Shown piece after piece: positions 1 through 12,272 of a stretch of DNA of 64,000 bases. Source of the stretch: Pyropia yezoensis (lineage: Eukaryota; Rhodophyta; Bangiophyceae; Bangiales; Bangiaceae). The notes below the pieces were generated by a model, which did not search any database, was not told the origin of the DNA, and worked only from the letters and a program-made list of their open reading frames with translations. Where the stretch lies: positions 19,876,020 to 19,940,019 of the forward strand of contig CM020620.1 of NCBI GenBank assembly GCA_009829735.1, written 5' to 3'. Made by a program: the position numbers and the translations under genes. Numbering within the stretch: position 1 is the first letter of the stretch; every line of letters starts with the position of its first letter.

Positions 1-3000
1 GGAACCCAGGGGATATGGACTGGGACCTCTCCTTACATGTCCGGCCCCGATAACTCCCCCCAAGACACATCAATTCCCCACTACCCGGGGCGACACCACG
101 CTGTATCCCTGACATTTTGCGGACGTCGGCCGACCGCACGAAAGCCGCCGTCAACGTACTGTCGGAACCCTGTCATGGACGTCGAAACTCGACAACGAGC
201 AGCGAGTGACATCGTCGACCAACCACGGGCGGACATCCCCGTCTGTGCTGCCTGAATTTTATTTTCTGCGCTGTTTAAAAGCTGGCATCAAGGACCAGTC
301 ACATGATTCACCGACACTGAGGACACCACACATCCTCGCTGGCGGCTCAGTGCGATATGACTGGCTCGCCGGCTTTTGGATTGATTGAATTCGGCCAGCT
401 GGTTGGTGACTGGCTGGCCGGTCAACGGATTGATTGAATTTGGCCTTGCTGGCCCTTACAGCCGGTCGGACCTTCTGGCCGACCGGCGTGTGGAGCCGGC
501 TGGTGGGGCGCGCTGGGCGCCATCCACGGGACCCCTTCGTTTCGGGCAAACTGGGGCTGCACTCCTTTAGTGCGCACGCCCGCCCATGCTTTGTTCTGAG
601 AGACATGCTTTGTTTTTGGACCGTTCTGTGCCTACCGGCGGTGCGATGGGGAAACGCATGCTTTGGGGCACCTCGGGTGCCCCGACGCGAGTATATAGTG
701 TGTGGGTGTCGGCGCCACCGGGAAAGACGAGAGGGGCAACCACAGACACAGACCAAAGACACTGCTTACCTTTTGTACCCTCGATCCCCACCGACGTCGC
801 GCCCATCTTCTTCCCCAGACTCACCCCCGTCGAGACCACCGTCCTCTTCCCCGTGCCCCGCCGCCCCATTGGCTCGCAGGGCCCGCTGACACCCCCACGA
901 GTACGTTGAGGGCTCCCCGGTTTTGGGTGGGTCCTCACAATTAGGGGGAAGTCCTTACAGTGTCGCTGTCTTGCTGCTTGATTTTCCTCTGCGTTTTTGT
1001 GTCTTTTGGTTCCCCATGTGTCCTCTTCGACGTTCTCATCCTCTTCGTGCGATCGTTTGTTTTTTGCCCATGCTTATGCCTCCGCGACAATGTGTTATCT
1101 TTGTCCTTGTGTCTTGCCTTTTTCTCGCTGAGTGTTCTTCATTCTTTCTTCGACTCCTTCTTGCTCGTGTGTCTCACTTTCTGTCTGCGTGTCCTGCCTC
1201 TTTTGTGGCCTTGTTTCTTGCTCAGGGTGAGGGGGATGCTGGCCATTTCTTGTTTGTTGCATGCGTATCGTTTTATTGTGGGTTGGGTGGACGTGGGCGT
1301 GGGGCAGGCGGGGCGGGGAGGGGTCTGGTACGAGAGCGTCCCCGGAGGAAACATTCATGGACATACATTCTATGCTTTCTTGCAACGTACAGTAATTTCC
1401 GTGGGTGACGTAGCGACCACAGGGACCGCCGCGCGGGCTGTTGACAGGCGCTCTCAGCGCTGTTCGTAGCATAGTGGGCGTGGTCGGCGTAGTGATCAGT
1501 GGGCCAGACACGCAGCGTGACATGACAATGGTGCGCGGTCGCTCTCAGGTCGCGATAAGTAGCTCTCCACAACTCCTTCAAGGGTATACAGGCGACCGTG
1601 ACATGTGCGCACACCCCCTCTCAAAGGCGTCGAGGGGAGGGGTTCAGGAGTATACTGGTCAGACGATGTATTCCCAAGTGGAAGAATGGCCTCTGTGAGA
1701 GGGTCTAGTACACGCCGTTCTCGAGATACGCGTCCGCGAATATTTGTACTGGGCCCATTTTATACCATTTCAGCCCAATCTGGGGTGCTGTGTGGTACCA
1801 ACCACGAGTCCCCGCAGTATACCCCAGTAACAGTGTTACGTTTTCGCGACGATTGTACCCGAGCCTCTCTAAACGTTCTTGCCTCCAAATCGCCAGTTGA
1901 GGCCACCAGGCCCGCCATGCGCATTTGAATGGCGAAGCGAGATCGAGATTCTCTTCCAATCAGGTGGTGCTAGATTCGAAAGTATATATCTGGTATTCAT
2001 GCGAACTCACATGTACGGTACCCAATACTGAGAATTGAGCGTTTATTTTCCGGTACTCATACTCGAAGTTCCCTATATTTGACACATGCCTAAAAGCAGT
2101 AAAGTACGGTACTTATGACAGGGCCTGGGGCTGTTGCGAGGCCGTGGGCATCCCCGACCAAGACGCGGACTCCCCGCGTCCGACGCTTCCCTGCGGCGCC
2201 CACGCGGCGCGTGGCACGCGCGTACCTGCGGCGCTTACGCGCCACCCTTCTTCCGCGCCCCACCGGCGAGCAGGTGGCACGCGCCACCCTTCTTCCGCGC
2301 CCCACCGGCGAGCAGGTGGCGCGCCGGCGGTATCTACGACCCACCACTCTCACGGCGAGCGGCGCGGTTGTCGCCGAGAGAATGGGCCCACTCTCCTCTC
2401 GGCGAAGCGATCCCTGCTGCCTTGCGTCGCCCTATCCGCTCGTGGCCGTGGCCGGCCGTGCAGTTTCGCAGCGGGGGGCAGGGATGCCCGGCCGGCCAGC
2501 TGTGCCGGGTGGGGGGTGGCCTCTGCCCCAGCCGTTGGGTGGGGGACCCTCCCCGTGGTTGCGGCGACTGCGGCCGCGCCGCCGTCGCATGCTTGATGAG
2601 GTTGGAACGTGGCTGGCGGCGGGTGGGGCCTCCCACCCTGTGCCGCACTGACGGTGACGCGCCGCGCTGGCCGCTTGATATCCCTTTCCTCGCGTCGCTC
2701 CTCTTGTTTTTTTTTGTTTTTTATGTGTCGCGGTTGTTTCTGGGACAAATAGGTTGGCGCGGGGGGTAAGGGCAGATGCGCAAAGGGGGGTGCCTGCATA
2801 CATGCCCCCTTCCCCCCGCCTCCCGCGACACGCATGACCCCTCCTCCCCTTCTGCCCCTGTTGCCCCCCCCCTCCCTTTTTGCCCCCGTCGCCCCCTCCT
2901 CCCCTTCCGCCGCCGCTCTCCCACCATCCTGTCGTGTGCGGCCCGTGTGGGAGAGAAGTGGGAGGAGGCAGACCCGACCTCCGTCGCCGCTGCGATGTGC

Positions 3001-4112
3001 CCCGCGTGGGGTGCTCGCGTGGGGCTGGCGCGGGCGGGTCCCCCCCCCCGCGCTCCCCTCCCGTCCCGTGCATTGCCCACGGATGTCAGTGCTGCGGCGC
3101 TACCGGGTCGTTTACTCCCTCCCGGCATCACTTTCTGCGCGCGGCCGTGTGCAATGCCGCGGCGCTCCGTGGGCAGCCCGCCCGTCATTGCCTGTGGGCG
3201 CCCTGCCGGGCGCGATGGTGCCGCTCCGGGACGGCGGCGGGCGGCGCGGTGACCCGCTCTTGCCCATCGATCCACCTTGTCAGGCCGGTCGCCGCCGTGG
3301 TGGCTGCTACGCACGGGTTCCCCCCAGTGGCACTGGTCAGGGTTGAGGGGTGGGGAGCAGGTCACTGGGTTGTGGTTTTGATGGAGGGGGACGGCGCTGC
3401 CCCTTCTCGTGCCCAGACCCCCCCCCTGCCACCGACACGCGCGCCTCAGTAATCCCACTCTTTTTATTTGTGTGTCACTTCATTCTGCAGCGGCAGCAGC
3501 ATGGTGCGCGGCCGCCGCCTTTGCTGCGAGAGCGGCGTGTGGGCACGGGGTCAAGACCCTGACCCGCGTGTCGCCGTGCGCGTCGCGATTGGGGGGGGGG
3601 GGAGTGGGCGGGCCCTGGGGGGTGCCCCTTAACCCACGAACTCGCCGAGGGGGGGAGGTTTCTGGGCTCCCCCCGCTGTCGCGGTTGACGGGGGTGGCGC
3701 CCACCCAGCCCCTCTCGCACTGAGGCGGTTGTCCATGCAAGCGCCCTAGCCCCGGTGCGTGCGCCATCGTGGGCGGTGTCAACGGCAGGGAGCCGCAGCG
3801 CGCGCGCTGCGCAGCCGTGCGCCTGGGGGCGCAGACGCGTCCCGACTGCCGCGCGTGGCCGCCTCCATGTGACGGCAGCGGGTGGGTGAGCGAGGGCGGA
3901 GTAGGTGTGGTTGCATTAAGGGCGTGTCGCCCGGTGACTGTGGAGCTGGAGCTTTTGTTTGTTGCAAGAGCTCCAAGCCCTCAGTCAACCAGCTCCAACA
4001 CCTGAGGCCTCAATTCGTGCCCTCGGCCACCATCCGTCAAGACCTGTCCCCCTCGATCGCTCTTGTACTACCCCGCTACATAGCCCTCTCACCGTCTCCC
4101 CCCATCCCTACC
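1..4112. other. Gene-poor GC-rich stretch upstream of the CAP gene
   Basis: I see no convincing gene here. Open frames of 60-245 codons occur on both strands at once, which is what high GC content produces. Positions 960-1270 are unusually T-rich and give a spuriously hydrophobic frame. The stretch holds a short imperfect direct repeat near 378-445, a TATA-like tatata at about 694, and a 42-bp tandem duplication at 2239-2322. Confidence 0.5.
2239..2322. repeat. 42-bp tandem duplication
   Basis: Two consecutive 42-bp units, 2239-2280 and 2281-2322, are virtually identical. Each contains gccacccttcttccgcgccc. They lie in GC-rich DNA with no supported gene. Confidence 0.9.
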
Positions 4113-5405
4113 ATGGGATCCTTCCGTGGCTGGACGGGTGCCACCGTGCTGCTGGCTGCCACTACCTTGGCGGTGGGCGCCGTTAGCCCCGCAGCGGCAG
4201 CGAATGAGTGCGCCAACACCGATGCCTCTTGCCTGGCCTCATCGGCGCTCCGCAACACCAACGCCGTGCGGGCCAGGAATGGCAAGCCGCCACTGACGCT
4301 GGGCCCCGCGTCGCTGCTGACAAACACCGTCGGGCACTCCAAGAGGCTGGCCGACAACGCGGGGGGCTACGACGACGACCTCGTGCATCAGACGTTCCCT
4401 GACATTGCAGCGGCAGCCGATTGTGGCAACGCGTTTTTCAGCGCTGAGAACCTGTGCATGTACGCGCCGTACTCGGAGGACGGGGACATCACCGCCCAGG
4501 CGATTACAAACCTGGAAAACAGCCCACCGCACCTGAAGAACACGCTTAGTGAGGTGGACTTTGTGGCGACGGGCGTGTACGTTGACAGTAAGAAGGCCGT
4601 GTGGGTGACGCAGGTGTTTGGCTCTTGGACGGACACGACCGAAAGGCGGCAATGTTCCGCTATGGATGCGGGCGAGACATTCTATGGTGGCGGCAATGAT
4701 GGTGGCGGCAATGAGGAGGAGACGGCGGTGCCGACGTCCACGCTCCCCGTCGAGACCCCGCGCGTGTACCCCGTCGAGACGCCGTCTGCGGACCCCGTCG
4801 AGACACAGCCCGCGTACTCCGTCGATGTTCCCGTATCCACTCTGGCACCTTCGGCCCTGTTGCCGCTCGGTACTCCCTGCGACAACGACTCGCAGTGCAA
4901 CATGGCATCGGGCGCGTACTGCCGGGGTGGTTGGGAGACGGGCGCCGAGGGCGGTGTCCGCGCCCGCTGCCGGACGTTTGCCGCGCCGTGCGCGTCGTGC
5001 GCGGCCGACACGATGGCCTGCTGGGAGGGCTACGAGTGCACCCCCGACGCTGCCGGTGGAGGGATGTGCAAGGCTACCGGCGACATGGAGGGCCGGGTCA
5101 ACTGTGACATGCCCAACGGGGGCGGCTACAATGGCGACGGTAACAGCGCTGCGGGCGGCAATGACGATGAGGGCGACGCTGGTTCGGGCGACGGCGGGTC
5201 GGGTGACAACAGGTCGGGTGACAGCAGGTCGGGCTACTACCGGTCGGGCAGCGGGGTGTACATCCCGGGACGCAGCGTTTACGGGTCTGGGGTCTCGCCG
5301 GGCACGTACGGCTCGGTGTCCACCTATCAAGGCGGCGGCCGCGGCGCGCGTTCGCGTGGCTACAACACCTACCGTGAGCTGGCAAAGATGGCCTCTGGCG
5401 AGTAA
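4113..5405 (+). CDS. Secreted CAP-domain (SCP/PR-1-like) protein with stalk and Cys-rich region
   Basis: The 430-aa product starts at the ATG in ccctaccatgg. The frame is open for 77 more codons upstream, but that part is not protein-like, and this ATG begins a clear signal peptide (residues 1-29, hydrophobic core VLLAATTLAVGAV, cleavage near AAA/NEC). A CAP domain follows at about residues 35-170. It carries the paired His/Glu signature of the family: a His in LVHQTF, the AEN Glu, a His in PPHLKN, and a WVTQVFG strand. After it come a Pro/Val/Glu-Thr stalk (repeated VET units, residues about 205-245), a Cys-rich segment of about 80 residues with about 12 Cys, and a Gly/Ser/Asp-rich tail. CAP proteins are extracellular, with varied roles in defence, sterol binding and matrix. 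No intron is needed. The specific function is unknown. Confidence 0.85.
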   Translation: MGSFRGWTGATVLLAATTLAVGAVSPAAAANECANTDASCLASSALRNTNAVRARNGKPPLTLGPASLLTNTVGHSKRLADNAGGYDDDLVHQTFPDIAAAADCGNAFFSAENLCMYAPYSEDGDITAQAITNLENSPPHLKNTLSEVDFVATGVYVDSKKAVWVTQVFGSWTDTTERRQCSAMDAGETFYGGGNDGGGNEEETAVPTSTLPVETPRVYPVETPSADPVETQPAYSVDVPVSTLAPSALLPLGTPCDNDSQCNMASGAYCRGGWETGAEGGVRARCRTFAAPCASCAADTMACWEGYECTPDAAGGGMCKATGDMEGRVNCDMPNGGGYNGDGNSAAGGNDDEGDAGSGDGGSGDNRSGDSRSGYYRSGSGVYIPGRSVYGSGVSPGTYGSVSTYQGGGRGARSRGYNTYRELAKMASGE

Positions 5406-6499
5406 GGCTATCACCAGATGTGATCCAACGGGCTGCACCGGCCGCAGAGGGGGCGTGTGGGCCAGCGATGAGGCGTTTGGAAACAGAGCGACGGTGGCTG
5501 TATGCCGGCTGTTGTCGCTTTGGCCGGGGTGAGGGCCTGTCGGCTCGCTGCGCCTGCCGCAGCTCGGTGAGGGAAGGCGGCCGCTATGTCCTGGCTTGGC
5601 TGGGCGGCAGACTTGCCGAAATGAGGTGGATACATGAAGAGCAAACTGGGGGTTCCTCTACATATCTAGAGAGCAAAGACAAGCCGCCAAACAAAGAGGT
5701 AAATATTCCTGCTGAACCGTGTCGCATCTCTCAACTCTGTGTCGTCCAAGAGGGAGACGTACATACTCGCCAGCACACGCCCAGTTAGTTAAAGAGGCCT
5801 GTGGCGGACATCTCGCTTTGCACTGTCGGTAGAACCGCAGAAAATATTGAACGAGAAAGAGGAGCTGATAGCGCATGTGATAGTGTATGACGCGCCTACT
5901 CTCTCCCAGCCAGTCTGACTCCTGGTACCTTTCTGTCTCTCTATCAGACGTCCATGTACTTGTTTTCTGGTTGTTGCTGGCAGTTGTGTACCAATGAGAA
6001 GCGTCAGTTCTGCCCCAATTGTCCGCCCTTCACTGGGCGGTAGACGCAGTCGTCAGGAGCGGGAGAGGCGGTCACCCGTAGTGGGCGACGCAGTCGTCAG
6101 TAGCGCCAGTTTGGCCTCTGCCTGTAAGAGTCTGGCTGTCTCGAGGCCGATGTCCCTACTAGAAGTGCAATCAACCTTGACAGGTGTCACAGCTGAACTA
6201 CACGGACGCACGTCGCCAGGGGCCCACCTGACTCGCGCGACAATGAGCAAAGCGCTGGACAGACGTGCTCTCGTGGGCCACATGGACAAAAAGCAGCAGG
6301 ACGTGACGTGTTTAAAGAACAAGCAGACAAATTGCACGAGCAAAAGGGAAAATAAAAAGAAACAACATGCGCCACACTCTCCACAAAATGCGTACAAGTA
6401 CAGGTGGGTGCTTCCCGGCCCACTCATGACAATAGGAAGCAAGAAAACCCACACTAGAGTGTACTCACTCCACCGCCACGCGTCACTGACACGTTCTTC
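5406..6499. other. Intergenic region between convergent CAP and phosphorylase genes
   Basis: This 1.1-kb interval separates the 3' ends of two convergent genes. It is less GC-rich than its surroundings. I see no coding region, and the stops are scattered in all frames except for a 249-codon frame at 5994-6743 that is antisense to the phosphorylase 3' end. Confidence 0.6.
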
Positions 6500-9423
6500 C
6501 TACTTGCCATTCTCCTTGGCCGACGCCGGATCCTTGTACGAGATGGAGCCCGGGGTGAAGGGCGTCTGCTCAATGTCCCAAATCTTCTCAGCGTACTCGC
6601 GGATGGTGCGGTCCGACGAGAACTTGCCCATCCGCGCCACCGACAAGATGCACTTCTTGACCCACTCGGTCTGGTCCTTGTACGAAGCGTCGACGCGGTC
6701 CTGCGCGTCCATGTACGATGCGAAGTCGCGGGTAACGAGGTAGTAATCGTTGTACGGCTGCAGTGCTGAGGCGATGGGGCCCGAAGTCTCAGGGCCGCAG
6801 AACTTATTGGCGCTGATCTGTGAGATGGCCTCCTCCAGCCGCCCGTCCTGTACCTTCTGTTCCCCGAACTTGAGCGCCTCGCGAGCGCCATCCACGTCGG
6901 GCGTCAGTAGCCCAAACACGAACATGTGCTCCTCGCCGTCCTTCTCCGTCTCTTCGCGGATCTCAATGTTGGCGCCGTCCATCGTCCCGATGATCAGGCC
7001 ACCGTTCATCACGAACTTCATGTTGGAAGTTCCCGACGCCTCCATTCCTGCCGTGGAGATGTGCTCCGAGATGTCGTTGGCCGGGATAATCACCTCCGCC
7101 AGCGACACACAGTAGTTGGCCATGTACACCACCTTCAGAAGGTCCCCAATGTCCGCGTCGTTGTTCACCACCTTGCCCACCCCGTTGATCAGACGGATGA
7201 TGTGCTTGGCCTGCGTGTAAGCCGCAGCGGCCTTGCCACCAAAGATAACAACACGAGGTACCTGCTTGGCGCGCTCCTCGGGTGACATGCGCTTCAGACT
7301 GTTGTACCGCGCAATGACACCCAGAATGTTGAGCAGTTGACGCTTGTACTCATGGATACGCTTGATCTGGATGTCAAACAGAGCGTCCGCCGATACCTCA
7401 ATACCGCAGGTCGACTTGATAACGGCCGCCAGACGCTCCTTGTTGGCCTTCTTCGCGTCAGTGAACTCGCGCTGCAGGTCGGCGTTGTTGACATACGACT
7501 CGAGGCCGCGAGCCAGCTCAAAGTTGGACACCCACTCGTCCGTCTCGATCCACCGCGAGATGATATCCGACAGCGCAGGGTTGGCCTGCTGCACCCAGCG
7601 ACGAGGGGTCACACCGTTGGTCATGTTGACAATCCGGTAGCCCTCTGCTGCAAAGTCGGGGAACAGACGCGTTGCGACCAGACCCGAGTGGATAGCCGCC
7701 ACACCATTGACGGTGTGGGAGCCCACCACCGCCAGGTTCGCCATCCGCACCATCTTGGGATAGCCGTCCTCAATGATGGACATGCGCTGCAGCTTGCCGC
7801 CATCGCCGGGGTACTTGGACGCAATCGTCGCCAGATGGCGACGGTTGATCTCAAAGATAATCTGCATATGCCGCGGCAGCAGCTTCTCCATAAGACCCAC
7901 CGACCACTTCTCAAGCGCCTCGGGCAGCACCGTGTGGTTCGTGTACGAGAACACCTTGCGCACAGTCTCCCAAGAGGCCGTCCAACCGAGACCATGCACG
8001 TCCATAAGAAGGCGCATCAGCTCCACAATCCCGATCGTCGGGTGAGTGTCGTTAAGCTGGACGGCCACCTTCGTCGGCAACTCGGTCAACGGGCGGTCGT
8101 GCTTGAGGAACCGCCGCAGGGCGTCCTGCAGCGTCGCCGACACAAAGAAGAACTGCTGCTTAAGGCGCAGCTCCTTGCCTCCGTCGGTCGAGTCGTTGGG
8201 ATACAGGACAGACGAGATCTTCTCCGACTCCTCCTTGGTGGCCACCGCCCCATAGTAGTCCCCGCGCGAGAAAGAGCCCAGGTCGAACTCCTTGGCCGGT
8301 TGGGCGCTCCACAGGCGCAAGTTCAGCGTGTTGTAGGTGTCGTAGCCGGGAATTGGAGAGTCATACGCCACGGCGCGCACCACTTCACCACCCACCCACT
8401 TAAAGCCCTCCCCGGTGGACTCCACGTGGCCGTAAAACCGGATAGGGTACGTCACATCGAGACGCTCAATCTCCCACGGGTTGCCGTGCGTCAGCCAGTA
8501 GTCGGGCATCTCCAACTGGTGGCCCTCCGGGTCCAGCTTCTGAAAGAACATCCCGTACTTGTAGCGGATGCCGTAACCCCACGCCGGGTAGTTCAGCGTC
8601 GCAAGGGAGTCCATGAAGCAGGCGGCCAAGCGACCCAGCCCTCCGTTGCCCAGACCAGGATCGCGCTCCTGGTCCGCCACGCGCTCCATGTCGTACCCAA
8701 TGCCCTGGAGGGCCTCAGCGAACTGCGTGTTGATCCCGACGTTCATCAACGCGTTGGTCAGGTAACGGCCCATTAGGAACTCCAGCGACAGGTAGTACAC
8801 ACGCTTGACATCGCGTTCAGTAAAGAACTGCTGCGTGTCATTCCACGACTCAATGAGCCGGTCACGGACAGACAGGGCAGTGGCCTGGTACGCGCCAAAG
8901 TCATCGAAGTTGTAGCGGGTACGCGCCAGCGTGTACTCGACGTGGCCAACGATCTGCCGCTGGATCGCGGGGACGTCTGTGTATATGTGTGTGTGCATGA
9001 GGGAGCGAAGGGAAAGGCGATGAGCGCACGAGGCGAAGAAAGCACACCACAGAGACCAACTGTCAGCTGACGCATTCAAAAAAGGCCACGCACGTTCGCC
9101 ACAATGACCACACAGCAAACCTGCCCAACCCCACGCAGACAGGGTGCAGAGACGGCGCGAACAAGAACGCCGCATCAACCGCCGCTGCCGACACACAAGC
9201 AGAACCACAAGACAATGCCATGCTCTTCAGAGCGCCCCACAAGCGTACCGCGCGCGAGGTACTGGGACATCAGGCTCGCCAGCAGGTTGCTGCGCTTGGC
9301 ATCAGCCTCAGAGTTCACCGACTCCTGGGGAGTCGTGTGCCCCGTCACCGAGTAACGCGGCTCCGGCGCTGACACCTTGCCGGCAGCGAGGTCCTGGAAG
9401 GACCGAGTCCGCTTGCCCTGCAT
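6500..9423 (-). CDS. Alpha-glucan (starch/glycogen) phosphorylase, GT35 family, two exons
   Basis: The enzyme releases glucose-1-phosphate from alpha-1,4-glucans using pyridoxal phosphate. Exon 2 (8976-6500) encodes nearly the whole family: YYLSLEFLMGR, DPGLGNGGLGRLAACFMDS, NDTHP, and the PLP-lysine motif SNMKF (Lys712, codon 7018-7016) inside GMEASGTSNMKF. The first exon (9423-9249) supplies residues 1-58, starting MQGKRTRSF. A 272-nt intron (9248-8977) has donor GTACGC and acceptor ACACAG, is phase 1, and joins ..YLAR-D-VPAIQRQ. The spliced length is 883 aa plus stop (2652 nt, exactly in frame), close to the usual 840-970 aa. No transit peptide is apparent, which fits cytosolic floridean starch metabolism (inference). 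The large N-terminal insertion of plastidic plant L-forms is absent. The start codon is the least certain part. Confidence 0.93.
8977..9248 (-). other. Predicted GT-AG intron of the phosphorylase gene
   Basis: Removing 8977-9248 fuses two blocks of phosphorylase homology in frame. Without it, exon 2 would begin with an unrelated repetitive HTHIYT leader and lack the conserved N-terminal segment. It is bounded by GTACGC and a TATACACAG acceptor. Confidence 0.75.
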
Positions 9424-10480
9424 GATGAAGAGCAGGGTGGGAGGCAACACACTAGGGGTAGGGAAGGATAGAGGTAGGGGGACACGGGATCCGTCTGCAA
9501 GACGGAGCAGGCCAGACTCGCCAAGCACGGGTACGGCTCGGAGAGTGGCCCAGTCGCCCCAGGCCAGCGCGGCGCGGTCGCCGACGGTTGCTTATGAATG
9601 AATGCCGATGCCCCTCGCGGACTGCAAGTCTGGACCAGCGTACAGCCGAGGACGCCCCCCATTTCGGAAGAGGGCCTCACACCAATTGAGGGTCGGACAA
9701 CGAATCCAGGCGACGCCGACGTGGCCCGCTCTCAGTCTGTGAAGAGACACGAAGAGTCTTTCTCCATCCGTCCGCAACCGCCTTTTGGTTGTCTGTAAGA
9801 GACTGTGTACCTACTGCAATGATCGTGTGCGCTGGTTGGTTACTTGAACATCAAAGGTCGATTAAGAATCGTTTCTTACACTGGATTGGCAAGAAGAATG
9901 GAAAAGAGATAAGAACCGAGACAGACTTCACATGGGCGGATGACCCAGAACGTCGTGGGCCAAGCCCCCAGCCAGCGGATCCTGGCTGCCGATAACGGGT
10001 CCAGCAAAGGGTTCCTCATGCTGCTGTCCTGATGAGCTCTGGCGGCCGCCAGAGGCCTCGCGTCTCGACACGGGCAATGTTCCCTTGCTTCGGCCCGGCT
10101 CCACACCTGCGCGAACCGAAACCAATTTTTTACAAGGCCACCTCACGGGGAGCTCGACCAGGCCCGTCGACGAAGGCTTCAACCGGCACATCATTCATGA
10201 AATATCTTGTCGAGCCAATCAGAACGTCGAACGATGCCGCTTGGCTCACTGCACGAGGGTCTCGGCCATCCAATGGTCTGCCCGCGATCATCGACGGCCA
10301 CGCCGACGGTGCCCCGGGCGGGCCCACTCAGCATCCATGCCGCTGTGTGGTCGTGGCGCACCAGACCGTTTTAGAGAAGATCTAGGATATTTCTTGTGTC
10401 AGTCGAGCCCTCTTTAAGTACGTAGTTTCTGAGGAAGCTTCGTGATTTCTTTGACAAATATCCACATTACTGTAAACTCT
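9424..10480. other. Intergenic, no supported gene
   Basis: This is the probable promoter side of the minus-strand phosphorylase gene, followed by about 0.9 kb of moderate-GC DNA. All frames are broken by stops within about 120 codons. I recognise nothing in it. Confidence 0.5.
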
Positions 10481-12121
10481 TTACCCAATTTTCACCCTAT
10501 CGGACGCATGTGGAGACGACGCAGTCGACGACTTCCCACGGACGTGGCCGCAGGCGGCGGCTCCGGGGAGTGACAGTGCAGGCCTGTACTGTACGCCGCC
10601 GCCATCCAAGGCGGTAAAGGCGAAGGCACTTCCCTGCCTTGTAACGGCATCGTGCTCGCATACAAATGGTATGAAGTTCGAAAGAAGCTCGGCTGGCACT
10701 GGAGCAGCCACCATGTGAAGAAGCACCACTGTCGGCCGGCTGCCGTCGCCGTCGTAGTTGCGGTCGCCGGGCAGGGCCAGGAACACCCCCTCATTCTCCG
10801 TGCAGTCCCCTCCCACCGCGTCCGGGAGGACAAGGACGGTGCGGAGGCGGTCACCGGGGCGGCCCAGCAGTGGCGCCACCCCCCCTAGGCAGCCCCGCCC
10901 TCGCCCACGGTACACGGTGGTGGCAGACACGACAAGCACGGACGGACCGCGAGTGAATGCCGATTGGCCCGCGGGTGAAAGCCGACTGGCCCGCGGGTGA
11001 GTGCCGACTGGCCCGCGGGTGAGTGCCGACTGGCTCGCGGGTGAGTACCATTGGGACACCGTTGGGGGCGGAGAGGCCGCCGCCATCCCCATCGGCAAGA
11101 GGGGGTGTTTGGTGGTGGCGGGTGGGGGGAGGGGTACGGGAGCGGGAATGGGCGGCCTTGCGCTCCTCCCCTCCCCTTCCCGCTCCAACCCATTCCCTTT
11201 CTTTTTTTTTCTTTTTTTTTTTTTTCCGGATCGACCCCCCCTCCCCCGCCTGTGCACTCATCTGGATGCGGTACAGTACCCCCACACGCCGATTGAGCGG
11301 GAGCACCGCGGATTGCCCCCACGCCCGCGAGGCTGCGCGCGTCACCCGACCCCCCTATCCACCCCCCGTGCCGCCGCGTCGCGCGTCGCCGGCGCGGCGG
11401 CGGGCGGCGGCGGGCGGCGGGTGGTCGGGCAGCAGCCACCGTGTCCCCGCACCCCCCCCCCCTTTTCCCATCCCCGCCCCCCTGCCATCCCCTTACCCTG
11501 CCCCATCCCCCGCCACTCCCCCCCCGCCCCCACTTCCTCTTTCTCGTCCACACCCCCGACCCCCCCCTCCCACCCCCTGCCGCTGCTGCTGGACCTGCTT
11601 CCACGAGAAGAAGACGTGGATCCGTGGGGGGGGGGGGGGGTGGAGGGGGGGGAGATGGCCGGCGGCGGCGGCGACGATCCGCCCCGTGCGCCCGCCGCCG
11701 CCGTGGACACCGCCGTGAGGGCTGTGGCCGTGGCGGCGCGGCCGCTTTTGTCCCCTCCCTTGTCCCTCTCGTTCCACCACGTTCCACCACGTTCCACCCT
11801 ACCCCCCCCCCCCCCCCCCCCTCGCAACCCCCAGACCCGCTCCTTCCGCTCTCCCCCCCCCCCCCGCCCACCCCCCGCGCTGCCGCGGGTCACCCCCCAT
11901 TGACCGCCACCGGTGCACCATGGCCCGCCCCCCCGACCGGGGGTAGACGGCGTGGCCGGGGGGGGAAGGGGGGGGAGACAGAGACATGACGGGCGATGAA
12001 AAGGATGAGCGGGAGCGTATGGGCAGCGGCATAGGGTGCCGTGTCCAAGCTCTTGCTCTTCCGCAGACGCGAAGAAAGCGAACAGCGCCAAGGGAGCCGT
12101 CACCAATGCGGGCGGCCACAT
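10481..12121 (-). CDS. Probable secreted protein of unknown function, at least two exons (boundaries uncertain)
   Basis: Two pieces read like protein on the minus strand. Around 12121-12000 the ATG frame MWPPALVTAPLALFAFFASA/EEQELG is a textbook signal peptide with an AxA-type cleavage site. From about 10930 to the stop at 10481, a 150-residue segment with balanced composition ends ..SDRVKIG; it contains TVLVLPDAVGGDC, GVFLALPGDRNYDGDG and a Cys-containing stretch. Between them lie homopolymer runs and a 22-bp tandem repeat (10947-11056) that are more likely intron than coding sequence. I cannot place the splice sites and I recognise no family. The two pieces might belong to different genes. 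Confidence 0.35.
10947..11056. repeat. 22-bp tandem repeat, five copies
   Basis: The unit ccgcgggtgagtgccgactg plus two bases starts at 10947, 10969, 10991, 11013 and 11035. Copies 3 and 4 are identical, and the outer copies carry a few substitutions. The repeat lies in the presumed intron of the secreted-protein gene. In translation it gives artificial THPRASRHSPAGQ-type repeats. Confidence 0.9.
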
Positions 12122-12272
12122 TGCCCAGATGTACACCACCGTGTGAACCCACTTAACACTCTACGCCAAAGGCGGAAACAGGACTTTGATGAAGCCCTAG
12201 TCTCAGACAACACTCGCCTGATCTTGCCAAGTGCGGCACCGCTTCGACCACGAACAAGGGGTTGCCGGTCAG

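Noticed and set aside
960..1469. 170-codon hydrophobic frame that looks like a membrane protein
   Set aside because: The DNA is T-rich on this strand, so Phe/Leu/Cys/Ser dominate; two frames are equally hydrophobic. There are no conserved features.
4239..5438. 399-codon minus-strand frame
   Set aside because: Shadow of the CAP-domain gene; repetitive Val/Ala/Arg/Thr composition.
7337..8776. 479-codon plus-strand frame
   Set aside because: It is the antisense shadow of the phosphorylase gene, His/Arg/Val-rich with no domain.
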